64,000 nucleotides of DNA from Gracilaria domingensis (taxonomy: Eukaryota; Rhodophyta; Florideophyceae; Gracilariales; Gracilariaceae): positions 1-64,000 of the forward strand of contig VCMS01000231.1 of assembly GCA_022539475.1 (NCBI GenBank), in the 5' to 3' direction. Of the stretch, positions 23,830-33,841 are shown in pieces (position 1 is the first letter of the stretch; the number at the start of each line of letters is the position of its first letter). Position numbers and translations under genes: made by a program. The notes under the pieces are model-generated. The model was not told the origin of the DNA and made no database searches. It worked only from the letters and a program-made list of their open reading frames with translations.

Positions 23830-24990
23830 TGTATCCATGGGGAGTGTATTCTTTGTAGGATTATGTCTACCGAATCTTCTTGGGGTGTCTCTGGAGTGTA
23901 GATCTAATTGACATGGCGTGCTCTTACGAGATTCTCACTCGTTGCACTTAAATGTTTTACAAATGCAAAATTTCTAAGAATCTTGTACGGTTTTGGTGTC
24001 ATTTATTCCAATATTCTAGTCCAAAACAACCCTGATATTCCTGCGAGCTTAAAATAATGAACTGCACAAAAATAATCGACCGCAGCGTGCACTCTTTCTA
24101 CCAAAGTTCCACAAGAACAAGGTCACGACCTTCACTTTCTGCGTGAGCGCATTCTAGATTGAACTTTGTTCTCTTTTTTGTTCTGGCAGAGAAAATTCGA
24201 TGCGTGCTCCATCAGTTTATGCAAACACGCCTTCGAGATATTTTTCTGTGAAGGGTCGCGCCTGAGCAAGAAATTGCGATGAATCCTCCATCTCCGTGGA
24301 AGTTAGCCACTCGATCCGCCTTTTGCGTATCACATTTGAACGCAGAGCTTCGAACAGCGTATTCAGAGCAAATTTGAGCCAGCCCATCGATTACGGAACC
24401 GAACCGAATATGGGACACGGCGAGTAGAGTGTATCTCCGCTTCGAACCTATGACAGCGTCATTCCAAGAAGATCGACTGATATGAGGAATAATTTGCGTC
24501 CTTGATGAGAGTTTGTTCTTTGGTAGGGTTAATTTGTTGTTGCACTCAACACTGCGTTGAAGGCCGGAAAAATGCAGGTGTAAGCGCAGGCTTTGTAATG
24601 TTTAGCAATGTCACAAAATTGTCGTAGGTTCCGCACGAGAGCAGTTAAAACCACGGTGTGGAGAGTATGCTACTTATTGAAAGAATAAGCGCAACGCGCC
24701 TGTACTTTCTCATGTTGGGAGCAGGCTGTCGAGATGGAGGCGGAAGATAAGATTGGTAACAACGCCAAAAGAGAGACTGTGTCTTCATGAAATATGAAAA
24801 CAAGGCCTTGTATCGCAGCATTCATGAGAGAACGTTCGTAAAGTTTGTTTTTCGGCATAGAAGTTTACCAACACCCTGGAGATTTTATACCGTAAAGGAG
24901 GTCTTTTGCGTCATGCTATTGTCAGAACAACATTTGGGAGCGTTTCAAGAACAAAAGTTACTCATCGCCTTTTCACTGAAACCGAGATAC
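23830..24990 (-). pseudogene. PIF/Harbinger-like transposase, right copy (decayed)
   Basis: Mirror of the left transposase. On the minus strand, MNAAIQGLVFIFHEDTVSLL near 24830 matches MNAALLGFEMLYYDAAVSLL of the left copy. ALNTLFEALRSNVIRKRRIE and LAQARPFTEKYLEGVF near 24380-24250 match its central block. MTPKPYKILRNFAFVKHLS, then QEDSVDIILQRIHS near 24010-23835, match the region just before the third catalytic block, where this copy stops. At least three frame changes are visible. The terminal VEWG...RRL block is missing, so it is shorter at its C-terminus than the left copy. Confidence 0.7.
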
Positions 24991-25055
24991 GACCCAAAGC
25001 ATTCAAAAAAGCCCTGAAAACAGTCGACACCTTTATTGCTCAGTATGAAAAGGGC

Positions 25056-26985
25056 TTACGTTTTTTTTTGAATGAACAAGATCGATAAGCCACAACAAAA
25101 GATATAGACATAAACTGCCATTTGCGAAGATCTCGGCATCGAAAACCGTATTCCAGCGCAGTCCCGATCCAAAATGTTAAGTTTCAGATAGTTCTTTCTT
25201 GTACCCTGCTGCTTTGACGGAGCAAGCGCTAGCGATGGCAGTGGGTCTTTACACGACATATCGTTGAAATATTTCAACGTCGGCGTTGTAGCGCTTTTTT
25301 GCAGGAGACGATAGGACACTGATGACTCGCTATTACTTAAAACTTTCATATGAAGAACGCCGGGTGTGCTACGATTGGCTGTAAAGACGTGATACTTGGA
25401 AAAAAGCGTGGCAGATAGAACAACAAAAAACCGTGACAGCAACGTTTCCATTTTGTCTATTCCGCAGAAAATCCTGCGATGCAATTGTTTGCCTTAGAAA
25501 TTTTCTTAGTTAAGTGCATCATCTTCTTGGGAGCAGTGACATTAGCACGTACAAATTTTCTCTTCACATGACCAGAACAGCCATCGCACACGTTCTTTTT
25601 GTGGCCAGCCACAAGAGAATAAAGAATGACGTCCTCTTCCAATCTCACTAAGGTTCTCCACACTATATAATAATATAGCATGAAACGATTCTTGCTCTGC
25701 CCACTACAATTATCAGCATGAAGTAATAGTCTCTTTCTATATGATTCTTTTCCCTCTAGTGAAGAGCGATTCGTTACCGAGTGATTAATCATCGACAAAA
25801 CAGTGTTCGCTCTCTTCTCATTTGGCCAATGACCCTTCACAAGTCCATAAACATCTGTCATACAATCGTTTCTACATGCAACGCCAAAGATGTCAAACGT
25901 AAGACCGGCTTTGAAGTGAAGCTGCCCAGGATGCTTTTGTAGCTTTGGCAGCAACACGTTTTTGCGTAATCAAGCAGAAAGTGGCGCTATTCTGTTTTTT
26001 CGATATTTAATGCTGCCTTATGGAGCGATCGATGAAGACGAAATTTTGTTTTCGACTCCGCTACGTGTCGCTCGAAAAATGCTTCTGCGGCTTGCCGCTT
26101 AACATATTCTCCTCCTGGAGAGGAAATTGCGTTCCTCAACTTCTTATAGGTGTCGCAGAAGTCAGAACCTGTCATAGCGATACGAAGAAGAAGCATATCT
26201 GACGCCCAATAGCGTAAAAAGACACTTAATAAAACCGGTCATGTTGGGTTCCTAACATGTTCAACCTGCGTCACTGCAGCATGACAAAGTTCATCCCATA
26301 CTTCTTCGTATTGCACGTACAGTTTTTGCTTTGTGAAATAGGTGGGAAGTATCCGCATTGAGAATTTTTTGCAGGACTCTCGGTCTCTAGGACACTCCCT
26401 ACCAACATCACACGCCACGCAGACCAAGAATGCGGTTACCACCAATCGCTAAATGCCATACTTCCTATTGCGGTTCTCAGATTTCCGAGAGTTGCAAAGG
26501 AACGGATTACTGTTGTTGCTATTCTCGTCGGCATGGGTATGCATGGTGACAGAACAGAGTTGCGTCACTGCGGAAAAGGCGTTTACGCAAATTCGTTTGC
26601 CTAACAATGCGAACACGGTTTGGGTTCTGGGTCTTACAGTTTGACCAAAGCCTTGCTTGCGCTTCATTTTTGAAACTGTGGCTGCTCGTACTAAATTATT
26701 TGTCATATTCTGCGGTAAAGAAAGCGCAAAGAACATTTCGCGAACAAACGAGAAAAACCAGATAGTGTATCTCTCTAAAAGTCTTATGCAAAGCGGCGAT
26801 TTGCGACTTGTTTCCAGTTGTCGTGGCTGCATATGTGTTTGTAATAGTGCATGTGTACTTCATGTAAAGCAGATGCGGAAAGCGGAGTTATATTTCCTAA
26901 GAAAATGAGAGAGTTGCTCGCCGATGTGGTCGATGTAGCGTTAGCGATAGTATCATTGTGTCTGTCAAGCGAAATTTCAATCAAG
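25056..26985 (-). pseudogene. DUF7869-type protein gene, decayed
   Basis: Matches by eye the large protein family carrying the DUF7869 domain, which resembles an RNase-H-fold transposase and is found in repetitive copies in fungi, animals and protists; its biochemical role is not established. From the N-terminus: TVFALLGKRICVNAFSAVTQ near 26640 (family pattern: ...G..vC...F....gi...r), an intermediate charged region to 25990, then HPGQLHFKAGLTFDIFGVAC near 25920, and LLLHADNCSGQSKNRFML near 25715. The rest of the core, VILYSLVAGHKKNVCDGCSG, precedes the C-terminal part 25484-25056 (SKYHVFTANRSTPGVLHMK). The open pieces lie in several frames, so it is not translatable as one protein. Confidence 0.65.
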
Positions 26986-27635
26986 TTTGTCGCATCAAGC
27001 TCTTCATATTATTCAAACGCGGTTGTAGCCTGTTCAGTATTGAGAGTTGAAAGAAGAGTGAACGGGGCAAAATCGGTGTGTTCTGGGAGAGACTGAAATT
27101 CCATCACCAGAGTTGGGGAGCATTATCTAAGGGAGTGGGACTTGTTTTGCATGTATCTAGAGAAGGAAACTTTTTGGGATTTATTTAGTCCTGAGACCTG
27201 TGGACATTGTTTCTACTTTAGTTTGCGCGCTGTATGTCCGTATAATCTAGAATTCTATCTAATAGAATTACTACAAAGGTAGCTTTCCAGTAGTGTGCGT
27301 TACTCTTACTGCTGTAAAAATGCGATAAGTAACTTTTGTTCCAGGAACGCTCCAATTTTTCGTTCTGAAGCGAGGTTGAAACTCCTGCTCTAGACTGAAA
27401 ATATCCTTGTCTGCACGATGTCTTCAGAAGCCATTCGATTGGCCGTCATTTGTCATTGTGTCCTTTCGTCCTTTATTGGCAGACCCCATTGTGTGGGACT
27501 GGTGAAATTCAAGCTTTTGGTGGTGCTTTTTCTGTTTTTTGTGTTTGTATGAGGGATTTGCCGTAAAACTGTTACTCTGATAATCCCATGCTACCAGGGT
27601 TAGAAATTTTCCTCACCCAACTTTTTGGAAAGGCG
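26986..27635. other. Intergenic, nothing recognised
   Basis: No open frame of note on either strand and no recognisable motif. T-rich in its second half. Confidence 0.4.
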
Positions 27636-27900
27636 GGGTGCGCTGGTCCCACTCACGCAGTCTGGGCGCAGTAGTCCCGTCGCGAGGTTAAATGAACCCT
27701 GGCAAGGTGAACTCACCTTTTCACAGGTTGCACTCACCTTGCTGTACAGTGCACTTACCCTAGGAAGACTTGAACTCGCCCAGAGGTGGCCTCGTTCTTA
27801 ATCAACCCCGCCTTATGAAACAGTAATGCATGCACTTATGCTCCTCCGGGAATTAAGCCGCCCTTCCCTGCGATGGACCATAGCAGCGAAACCACCTTCC
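27636..27900 (+). repeat. Terminal-like repeat shared with 43160-43372 (inverted), GGTGAACTCACC-type motifs
   Basis: Aligns in inverted orientation with the sequence upstream of the piggyBac-like gene at 43.2 kb. Both contain a chain of short near-palindromic units at roughly 29-bp spacing (CTGGCAAGGTGAACTCACC, then GCACTCACCTTGCTG, then GCACTTACCC). In the 43-kb copy this block lies directly ahead of the transposase start, so here it is probably the orphan 5' end of a second copy of that family; the coding part following is not readable beyond about 28.0 kb. Confidence 0.6.
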
Positions 27901-28950
27901 GGTAATCACCAAAGACCTGTCGTTCCCACAATACTGGAAGAAGACACCACTGCAAAGGCTCAGTCTGGTACAGATAAGAATGCCGCTCTTGTTATTTGAA
28001 TTTTGAAAATCATAGAAGCTTTCGCTACAAAGGTGAACATTCTGATTATTTCCACGACTGGTGAGCATTGTGCAAAAGATTGGAAAGGTTTTGTGGGCAG
28101 TGAATGACTATATAGGTCTTGACTGCCAAACATGAAGTGATATTATCTTGCTTAATGATCACATTATAACCTTCCAAACTATTAAGCGTCATGTGTTCAT
28201 TGTCAAAATCAATTTTTTTGAGTGACACGTAGAAAAATATGACGGTTGTTAAGGCTATATTCTACAGAGCAGTACGACGCAAAGTAGAGCGGCGGATTAA
28301 AATGCTTGACAGGTGCATATTGATACCCATTTTTTTAAGGATAATTCTTTGCTAATTGCGCTCCACACTGGTAGCAAGCAAGAGATTGTGCGTGAACATG
28401 CTATATGACTCTGAGAATCTGACATAGAGTACACATTGATCATTTCATGCTTCTACTCTTTCCATATTTAGTTGAAAGTTATTCGCCCGCACGGTTCGTA
28501 AGTTCCCGCAGTTCTTAAGCGTGTATTTGGGCTCTCATTAACACTCTGATTTTGTTCCACGGTTCCCAAGACCGGGAACAAATTACCTGTTTGCAGAGAG
28601 AACACCATTGCCTTTTGTCGCGCACGTTCCTTTTTTCTGAACGTCTTTCCCTTTCGCTTTATAGTGTGTCTGTAGGAACACAGAGAACAGTACGATTCCT
28701 TCGATTTCAGCTTTTTTTGCAGCGATGATTGTGACAATTTTCTTGTTGTGTCCCCAGCTCGATTATACTTTTCGACAATAAATCGCTTAAACAAGGGCTC
28801 TTCCGCAGAACTGGGAGTGAATCGCCTTCTATATTGTAACTAAAGTTCATACTTTCTCCATTATTCTCTCTCGAGTTCTATATCAGCAGCATCCTCATGT
28901 ATTCTTACGCCAGTTGTCCGGCATAATCCACGAATGTAGCACACGGAGAT
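27901..28950. other. Intergenic, probable decayed transposon sequence
   Basis: AT-rich. A minus-strand open stretch at 28468-28794 encodes a basic peptide with a CSLC pair (SYCSLCSYRHTIKRKGKTF), but no family is recognised. Nothing else is supported. Confidence 0.35.
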
Positions 28951-29412
28951 ACATCATGGCGCACCTCACGGTATCCCTTTCCATTCCTGATATCCTTCCA
29001 CCGTCTGTCTCTTGCAGATGCTAGTTTTTGGCGAGGGTCGTCCAGTAAATTTTTTGAAAAAATATCGAGATCAATTATTTCAAAATCTGCAGATAATTGC
29101 TTGGATCGTCCAGAATCGCTGTGCAGTAAATACTGGTGGGTTTTCCACTCGTGCTAGTTCTTTAGTCGAGGGCTACCTGAACTGTATTTCGCGAAGTCTA
29201 GGTTCAGTTTCCATTAAGGTGCACATTACACGATACCTTCTGCGGAATGATACCCTGCAACGCATGGAATACTAGTGCTAGTACAGATGATGCCCATTAT
29301 GAAATCATACCGTTTTATTCGTATCTATTCTTCTATCGACCGCTTTTGCTAACCACTACTTCGCTATATTACATGTACCATTTCCCCATGATGGATCGGG
29401 TGTAGGCGCAAT

Positions 29413-29555
29413 CTGCGGCAGATGCCGCAGAGGGCACCTGCACCAAATTGCGGTAACGGTAGAACACATAGGCACTCCGAGAGGATGAGGCGAGAAGCGC
29501 CTCATCCTCTCCGTTCTTCATGTAGGGAACCATGCCCAGATGCATGGTTCCCTAC
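29413..29555. repeat. Three successive perfect hairpins
   Basis: Stem 1 is CTGCGGCA / TGCCGCAG (29413-29430, 2-nt loop). Stem 2 is GAGAGGATGAGGCG / CGCCTCATCCTCTC (29479-29511, 5-nt loop). Stem 3 is GTAGGGAACCATGC / GCATGGTTCCCTAC (29522-29555, 6-nt loop). All are perfect. They sit in a stretch of Plavaka copy 1 that has no clear counterpart in copy 2, and may be subterminal transposase-binding or fold-back structures. Confidence 0.85.
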
Positions 29556-29610
29556 TTGAGGAACCTGCACCTGCAACTCGTGAGCTACGTACGCATCAAA
29601 AGTCATTTAC

Positions 29611-30123
29611 CTGTATACGCAAGCGGAAAGTATCCATAAGTTAGTCAATGATCCGTTGGATACATTTGAAATGCGATGGAACGTACCATTGATAAAGCAA
29701 AACAGAAACGTTGCGCTAGAAAAGTCGAGGGACCTAGTAACTCGCAAAATGAAAAAGAAGAAGGAAAGGGATCGGTTAGATTACCAGCCCACCATCATCG
29801 TAAAGCGCGAAAGGTGTCGAAGCGAGAACTCACAACCAAGGACACCAAGAATGCCCATGCAGCAAACATACCTCAAGATGCGATAAACGAAAGAGCAGCC
29901 TATGTCCCAACCAAGTACCAGAATCGCCTATCCCGAACAGCCAGAGATCGATCTTGAGAGACGAAATGAAATTGGTCGTTTTCCTGTATACGCAAGCAGA
30001 AAGTATCCATAAGTTAGTCAATGCTCCGTTGGATACAGTTGAAATGCGATAGAACGTACCATTGATAAGAGCAAAACAGAAACGTTGCGCTAGAAAAGTC
30101 GAGGGACCTAGTACCTCGCAAAA
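29611..30123 (+). repeat. Direct duplication of a ~140-bp segment
   Basis: 29611-29748 and 29984-30123 are near-identical (both run from CTGTATACGCAAGC to CTAGTAMCTCGCAAAA). Copy 2 of the transposon has a homologous segment in inverted orientation around 59.0-59.2 kb. The duplication lies in the leader region between the element's left end and the transposase. Confidence 0.85.
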
Positions 30124-30385
30124 GTAACCCAAAGCCTTTTTCCTGCCGTTTACATGTCGCAGAGCGCGAAGAGACGTGGTGAGGATTGGTTAGTTTAGAA
30201 CAAAGATACGTAGAAGGAAATGGAAGCACGTACGAAAAGACTGCACGGAAAGACTGCACGGAATACATCCGTGAGATACGGATGCTGTCCGCTTTATGGA
30301 GGCGTCCGACGAGGGCGGAGAAAGAGAATAAGGTACGCTTCATGTCCGCTTAATGGAATCCATTCTCAGCACGCTACTTCGTAAT

Positions 30386-30449
30386 CCGTCGTACTTTTTT
30401 CCGCCCTCGCACTTCGTAGCGAGTGCGAGGGCGGAAAAACGTACGACGG
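30386..30449. repeat. Long hairpin upstream of the Plavaka-like transposase
   Basis: Two 28-nt arms (30386-30413 and 30422-30449) pair with at most two mismatches around the 8-nt loop TCGTAGCG. Pairing continues less perfectly about 15 nt further out on both sides. A similar, more diverged inverted repeat occupies the matching place in copy 2 (58405-58478). It lies about 370 bp before the transposase start. Confidence 0.85.
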
Positions 30450-30814
30450 AGCGGAGTAGAACGCGAGGATGGCACGGATCACGACGGTAACAAAAGATCG
30501 GACGTCGGACGGGCGGGGGCGGCGGCGGAGGGAAGAGATTTATTTTTCTGTGCGAGATTGGACAAGTGTACAGCGTACAACGTTGGGAAACCAGAGGTTT
30601 ATAACCAGTGGTAGATAATACGAGAAGTACACCCTTGTGTTGAGGTCGATGTGTACCTACGTTCCTTTTTGAACGAAAGCACGTGATTTAAACTCAAAAT
30701 ATATTCTCCGTTCTGAGCAACACGTCTATATTGACTGTTGCTCGACCTCCTTCTCTCTTCGGACGCCCTTCCCTTGCAGTCTTTGTCGTCGTTTCTCGTT
30801 CATTTCTTCTTCCC

Positions 30815-33800
30815 ATGGTCTACTACTGTACACATAAGAAGCGTGGGTGCCCCTTCGTTACTCGCCGAGGAGTCTTATCTCTTCAACAGCATGTCAACCA
30901 TTGTCCGTTTCGTCTGAAAGCAGCGCTGGAAGACGACAATAGCCGGGCAATTCGGAGAAGCAAGCGTCTCAAGCTTTCCGCGCCCGCGCCCGCATCTTCC
31001 GAAACGGTCACTGCTCCTTGTCGCCTTCCCGAGCCTCCAGTGTCCGAGGACATCGTCGACCCCACTCCGTGCGCCCCTCCCATTCCGGACACTTCGCATT
31101 GTGTTTCTCCTTCCCCGGGTCCCGCGTCATTAGAGCGAGAACACGGAAGCAGTTCCCGCCGAGTGCCTTCTGAGGAGGCCCTTGGTGATTTGCATATGGA
31201 TTATCTCACGGTTTGTCTGGCTTCAGTAGCTTCCAACCTTGGTCATCGTAAGGCGGACGAGCTAATTGGGCTACTTCGGGACCCGCGATTCTCGCAAAAG
31301 CGATTCAACGAGACCATAACAAGTTCCAAGCGCTGTACAGAACTGAAGAACGCCATTTTCGAACGATACGCCTCAAAGGACGGTTTCAATCGCAGAACTG
31401 TCTCGCCAGAAGGATGTAAGTTCAGCGGCACCCTCTACAAGAGAGACCCCGTTCAGACACTTGTGAAACAGCTCCAGTTGGCTAACAACGAAAACACATT
31501 CTTCCACCCTATACCTCAGACCCACTCCACAAAAATATCTCACCCCATGTCCGGCTCTCTCGCAAGAGACGCCACCTCAAAACTTAAGGAAATGGTCATG
31601 GGCTCTTTGGATAGTAGAATAGTGTGGTACTCCCAAGAAATAAGTTACAGTGAATCTTTCGTAGGTCTTCTGCAGGTATACACCGATAAGTCTTCAACAA
31701 CTCTGAAGCAAACATCAGTTACCGCCTATCCTCTTCACCTCATATTTTCCAACTTCTCCGACGAGCTTCGCCGTAAGTGTATCCGTGATGACCTCACAGT
31801 AGTGGCATACTTCCCTACCACACTGATCGAGGTTTCCGCATCTGAAGCAGGCGCAATGCCAATTGTTTCTAGCAAGTCTCTAGGCGAGTCCAGGATGCAA
31901 ATCCTTCAAGAATCTCTTCGTCAAGTCCTGGAGCCCATTCTAAATCTCACGCAGAAAGGTTTTCAGTTCATCGGGGAAGACAAACTAAGTCGAGTGTGCC
32001 ATCCTCTGCTTGCAAGTTATTGTGCGGATATTCCTGAGGCTAAGGACATTCTGTCCATTCTTCATGGGACCAAAACGGAAAGCCCGTGTCATAGATGCAA
32101 AGCCCCTCGCTCATCTTTATGCAGTCCTATTCCCACCTCATTCAACGGACGTTCTCAAAAGCACACGAAAAGCATCCGAAAGACATACACAGCTATCTTG
32201 CAACATGCACAAAAAGACGAGGCGGAAAGACGTCCACGTCGTGCGAGGGAGAGGAGATCTCAAGCGGATACTCTGATGCGTTCAAATTCCATATCTCTCA
32301 TTCCTTCGTTCCTCGAAACTTCCGTAAGCCTTGGAATGATCCCGGGATTGTCTCCATACAGTCTGTTCTCATTCGAACCATTACACAACTTGCATCTCGG
32401 CATCTCAAAGTTGATAAAAACGGCCACAATCGAGAGACTGCAGTCAGACACCCTGTGCACCACAATAGGAACATCTGCATCGCGTTCATTTCGAACGATA
32501 CGCACCCAACTCCTCAACCATGCAAACGCAATTCTAGCTGCCATAGAACGCGATTCTCCTGCCAAAGGTTTACATATCGATTTCTCCACGCAGGAGAAAG
32601 GCAAATCTTTGAATGGTATCTTCACGAAAGACGGTCTCCGTGGAATGCTGGAGGCCAAAAACTACAAAGCACTTGACATGGTCTTTCCCTTCATAGGAGC
32701 ATTCTTTGACATATGCTGTGGAGAACAGGACGTTGCCCCAATCACAACCGTTTTCTCTCAGTACTCGGACTTGCTCTCGACCTTATTCAGATACAATCGT
32801 GACCCGTATTGGACTGAAAGCTCTCTCCTGTGTCTTAGTTCGGAGATTGAAACCTTCAAGCGTTCCGCAACAAAGACTCTGGCGGATTTTCATCCTTCCA
32901 GACTGGGAACTCTGAAGTTTCATCTTCTCGATCATCTCGTGGACGATATTCGCCGTCTGGGAAGTATCAAGTACTACGACGCAGGCATATACGAACATGC
33001 ACACCTGCTATTTAAGAGACACTACAAAAAGACGTCCAGAAGAACAGCAACGGCTGTGGAGGAGACTATTCGCTCCATTGAGCACGGACATGTTAGAAAG
33101 CAATGGAATGGCAATACTCCTTACCAGCGTAATCCAGGTTTACCAGGAACTTCCACACAGCTTCCTCGGTTTGCAATGAGAGGGCGTTCTTTCACTTTAC
33201 GAGCTCTTCAACATTGTGTTTCAAGTATGTCCAGTTCAAAAACATGGACTGCTGTTAGAGAGATGTTCTCAAGTACGGACACAAGGTCGATTCTTGATCA
33301 GATTGGTGAACAGGCCCTTCCTCCTTTCCTCAGTCTCGTGAAAGAAACACTGGATGAGCACTCTATTACATACTTCCCAGAAAAGACAAGGATAACTCTG
33401 GTGAATTCGGCCCTCGTGAAAGGCGGTTTCGTTCCGACTCTTGAACACTTCGATTCGTCTTCTAAGGCACTTAAGCTGGGACGACCCAAATACCCCATCA
33501 TCCAACGTGTCTTCGCTTCTCCAGCATTTGGTCCGAGTAGAAAGCCAAAGTTTTCCACTGTATTGGTAAGCGGAGAAGATTCAGAGACTTGGGTTGCCCA
33601 GGTAGTCGCTCTGATGTCGGCCACGTCGCGATTCGGAGCTATTGCAAAGGTCGCGTATTGTGCTAAAAGTCGCGGATCAAGTGGGTGTGAAGCGCTAGTT
33701 TTCTCTAGTTTGATATGTGTGCACGGCGTGTGCAGCGAAATCACTGCCAGAAGAGCCGGGAGGAGTGCTTTCAAAGGTCTCCGGAGGGTGCCAAAATGTG

Positions 33801-33841
33801 GCCAGAACGTGCACGCGGGCGGAGGGGGTCGGTCGTGTTAG
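30815..33841 (+). CDS. Plavaka-like transposase (1,008 aa, open frame)
   Basis: Transposase of the CACTA-Mirage-Chapaev superfamily, closest by eye to fungal Plavaka enzymes. The ATG at 30815 has a CCATGG context and opens directly on a zinc-finger-like motif, MVYYCTHKKRGCPF ... LQQHVNHC, as in Plavaka proteins. Residues ~45-120 are Pro/Ser-rich. The core includes a DKSSTTLKQTSVTAYPLHLI block near residue 305, then LTVVAYFPTTLIEV, QFIGEDKLSRVCHPLLASYC and a CHRCKAP knuckle near residue 430. A later block, KFHLLDHLVDDIRRLGS and YYDAGIYEHAHLLFKRHY near residues 705-740, is typical of this family. The last ~25 residues are encoded by the fold-back repeat, so the native C-terminus may differ. No interruption is seen, in contrast to the broken copy at 55.7-58.0 kb. 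Confidence 0.82.
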   Translation: MVYYCTHKKRGCPFVTRRGVLSLQQHVNHCPFRLKAALEDDNSRAIRRSKRLKLSAPAPASSETVTAPCRLPEPPVSEDIVDPTPCAPPIPDTSHCVSPSPGPASLEREHGSSSRRVPSEEALGDLHMDYLTVCLASVASNLGHRKADELIGLLRDPRFSQKRFNETITSSKRCTELKNAIFERYASKDGFNRRTVSPEGCKFSGTLYKRDPVQTLVKQLQLANNENTFFHPIPQTHSTKISHPMSGSLARDATSKLKEMVMGSLDSRIVWYSQEISYSESFVGLLQVYTDKSSTTLKQTSVTAYPLHLIFSNFSDELRRKCIRDDLTVVAYFPTTLIEVSASEAGAMPIVSSKSLGESRMQILQESLRQVLEPILNLTQKGFQFIGEDKLSRVCHPLLASYCADIPEAKDILSILHGTKTESPCHRCKAPRSSLCSPIPTSFNGRSQKHTKSIRKTYTAILQHAQKDEAERRPRRARERRSQADTLMRSNSISLIPSFLETSVSLGMIPGLSPYSLFSFEPLHNLHLGISKLIKTATIERLQSDTLCTTIGTSASRSFRTIRTQLLNHANAILAAIERDSPAKGLHIDFSTQEKGKSLNGIFTKDGLRGMLEAKNYKALDMVFPFIGAFFDICCGEQDVAPITTVFSQYSDLLSTLFRYNRDPYWTESSLLCLSSEIETFKRSATKTLADFHPSRLGTLKFHLLDHLVDDIRRLGSIKYYDAGIYEHAHLLFKRHYKKTSRRTATAVEETIRSIEHGHVRKQWNGNTPYQRNPGLPGTSTQLPRFAMRGRSFTLRALQHCVSSMSSSKTWTAVREMFSSTDTRSILDQIGEQALPPFLSLVKETLDEHSITYFPEKTRITLVNSALVKGGFVPTLEHFDSSSKALKLGRPKYPIIQRVFASPAFGPSRKPKFSTVLVSGEDSETWVAQVVALMSATSRFGAIAKVAYCAKSRGSSGCEALVFSSLICVHGVCSEITARRAGRSAFKGLRRVPKCGQNVHAGGGGRSC

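Noticed and set aside
30731-30814. Upstream extension of the Plavaka-like transposase
   Set aside because: It has no ATG and encodes a hydrophobic string; the ATG at 30815 has a good context and opens directly on the zinc-finger-like motif typical of the family.
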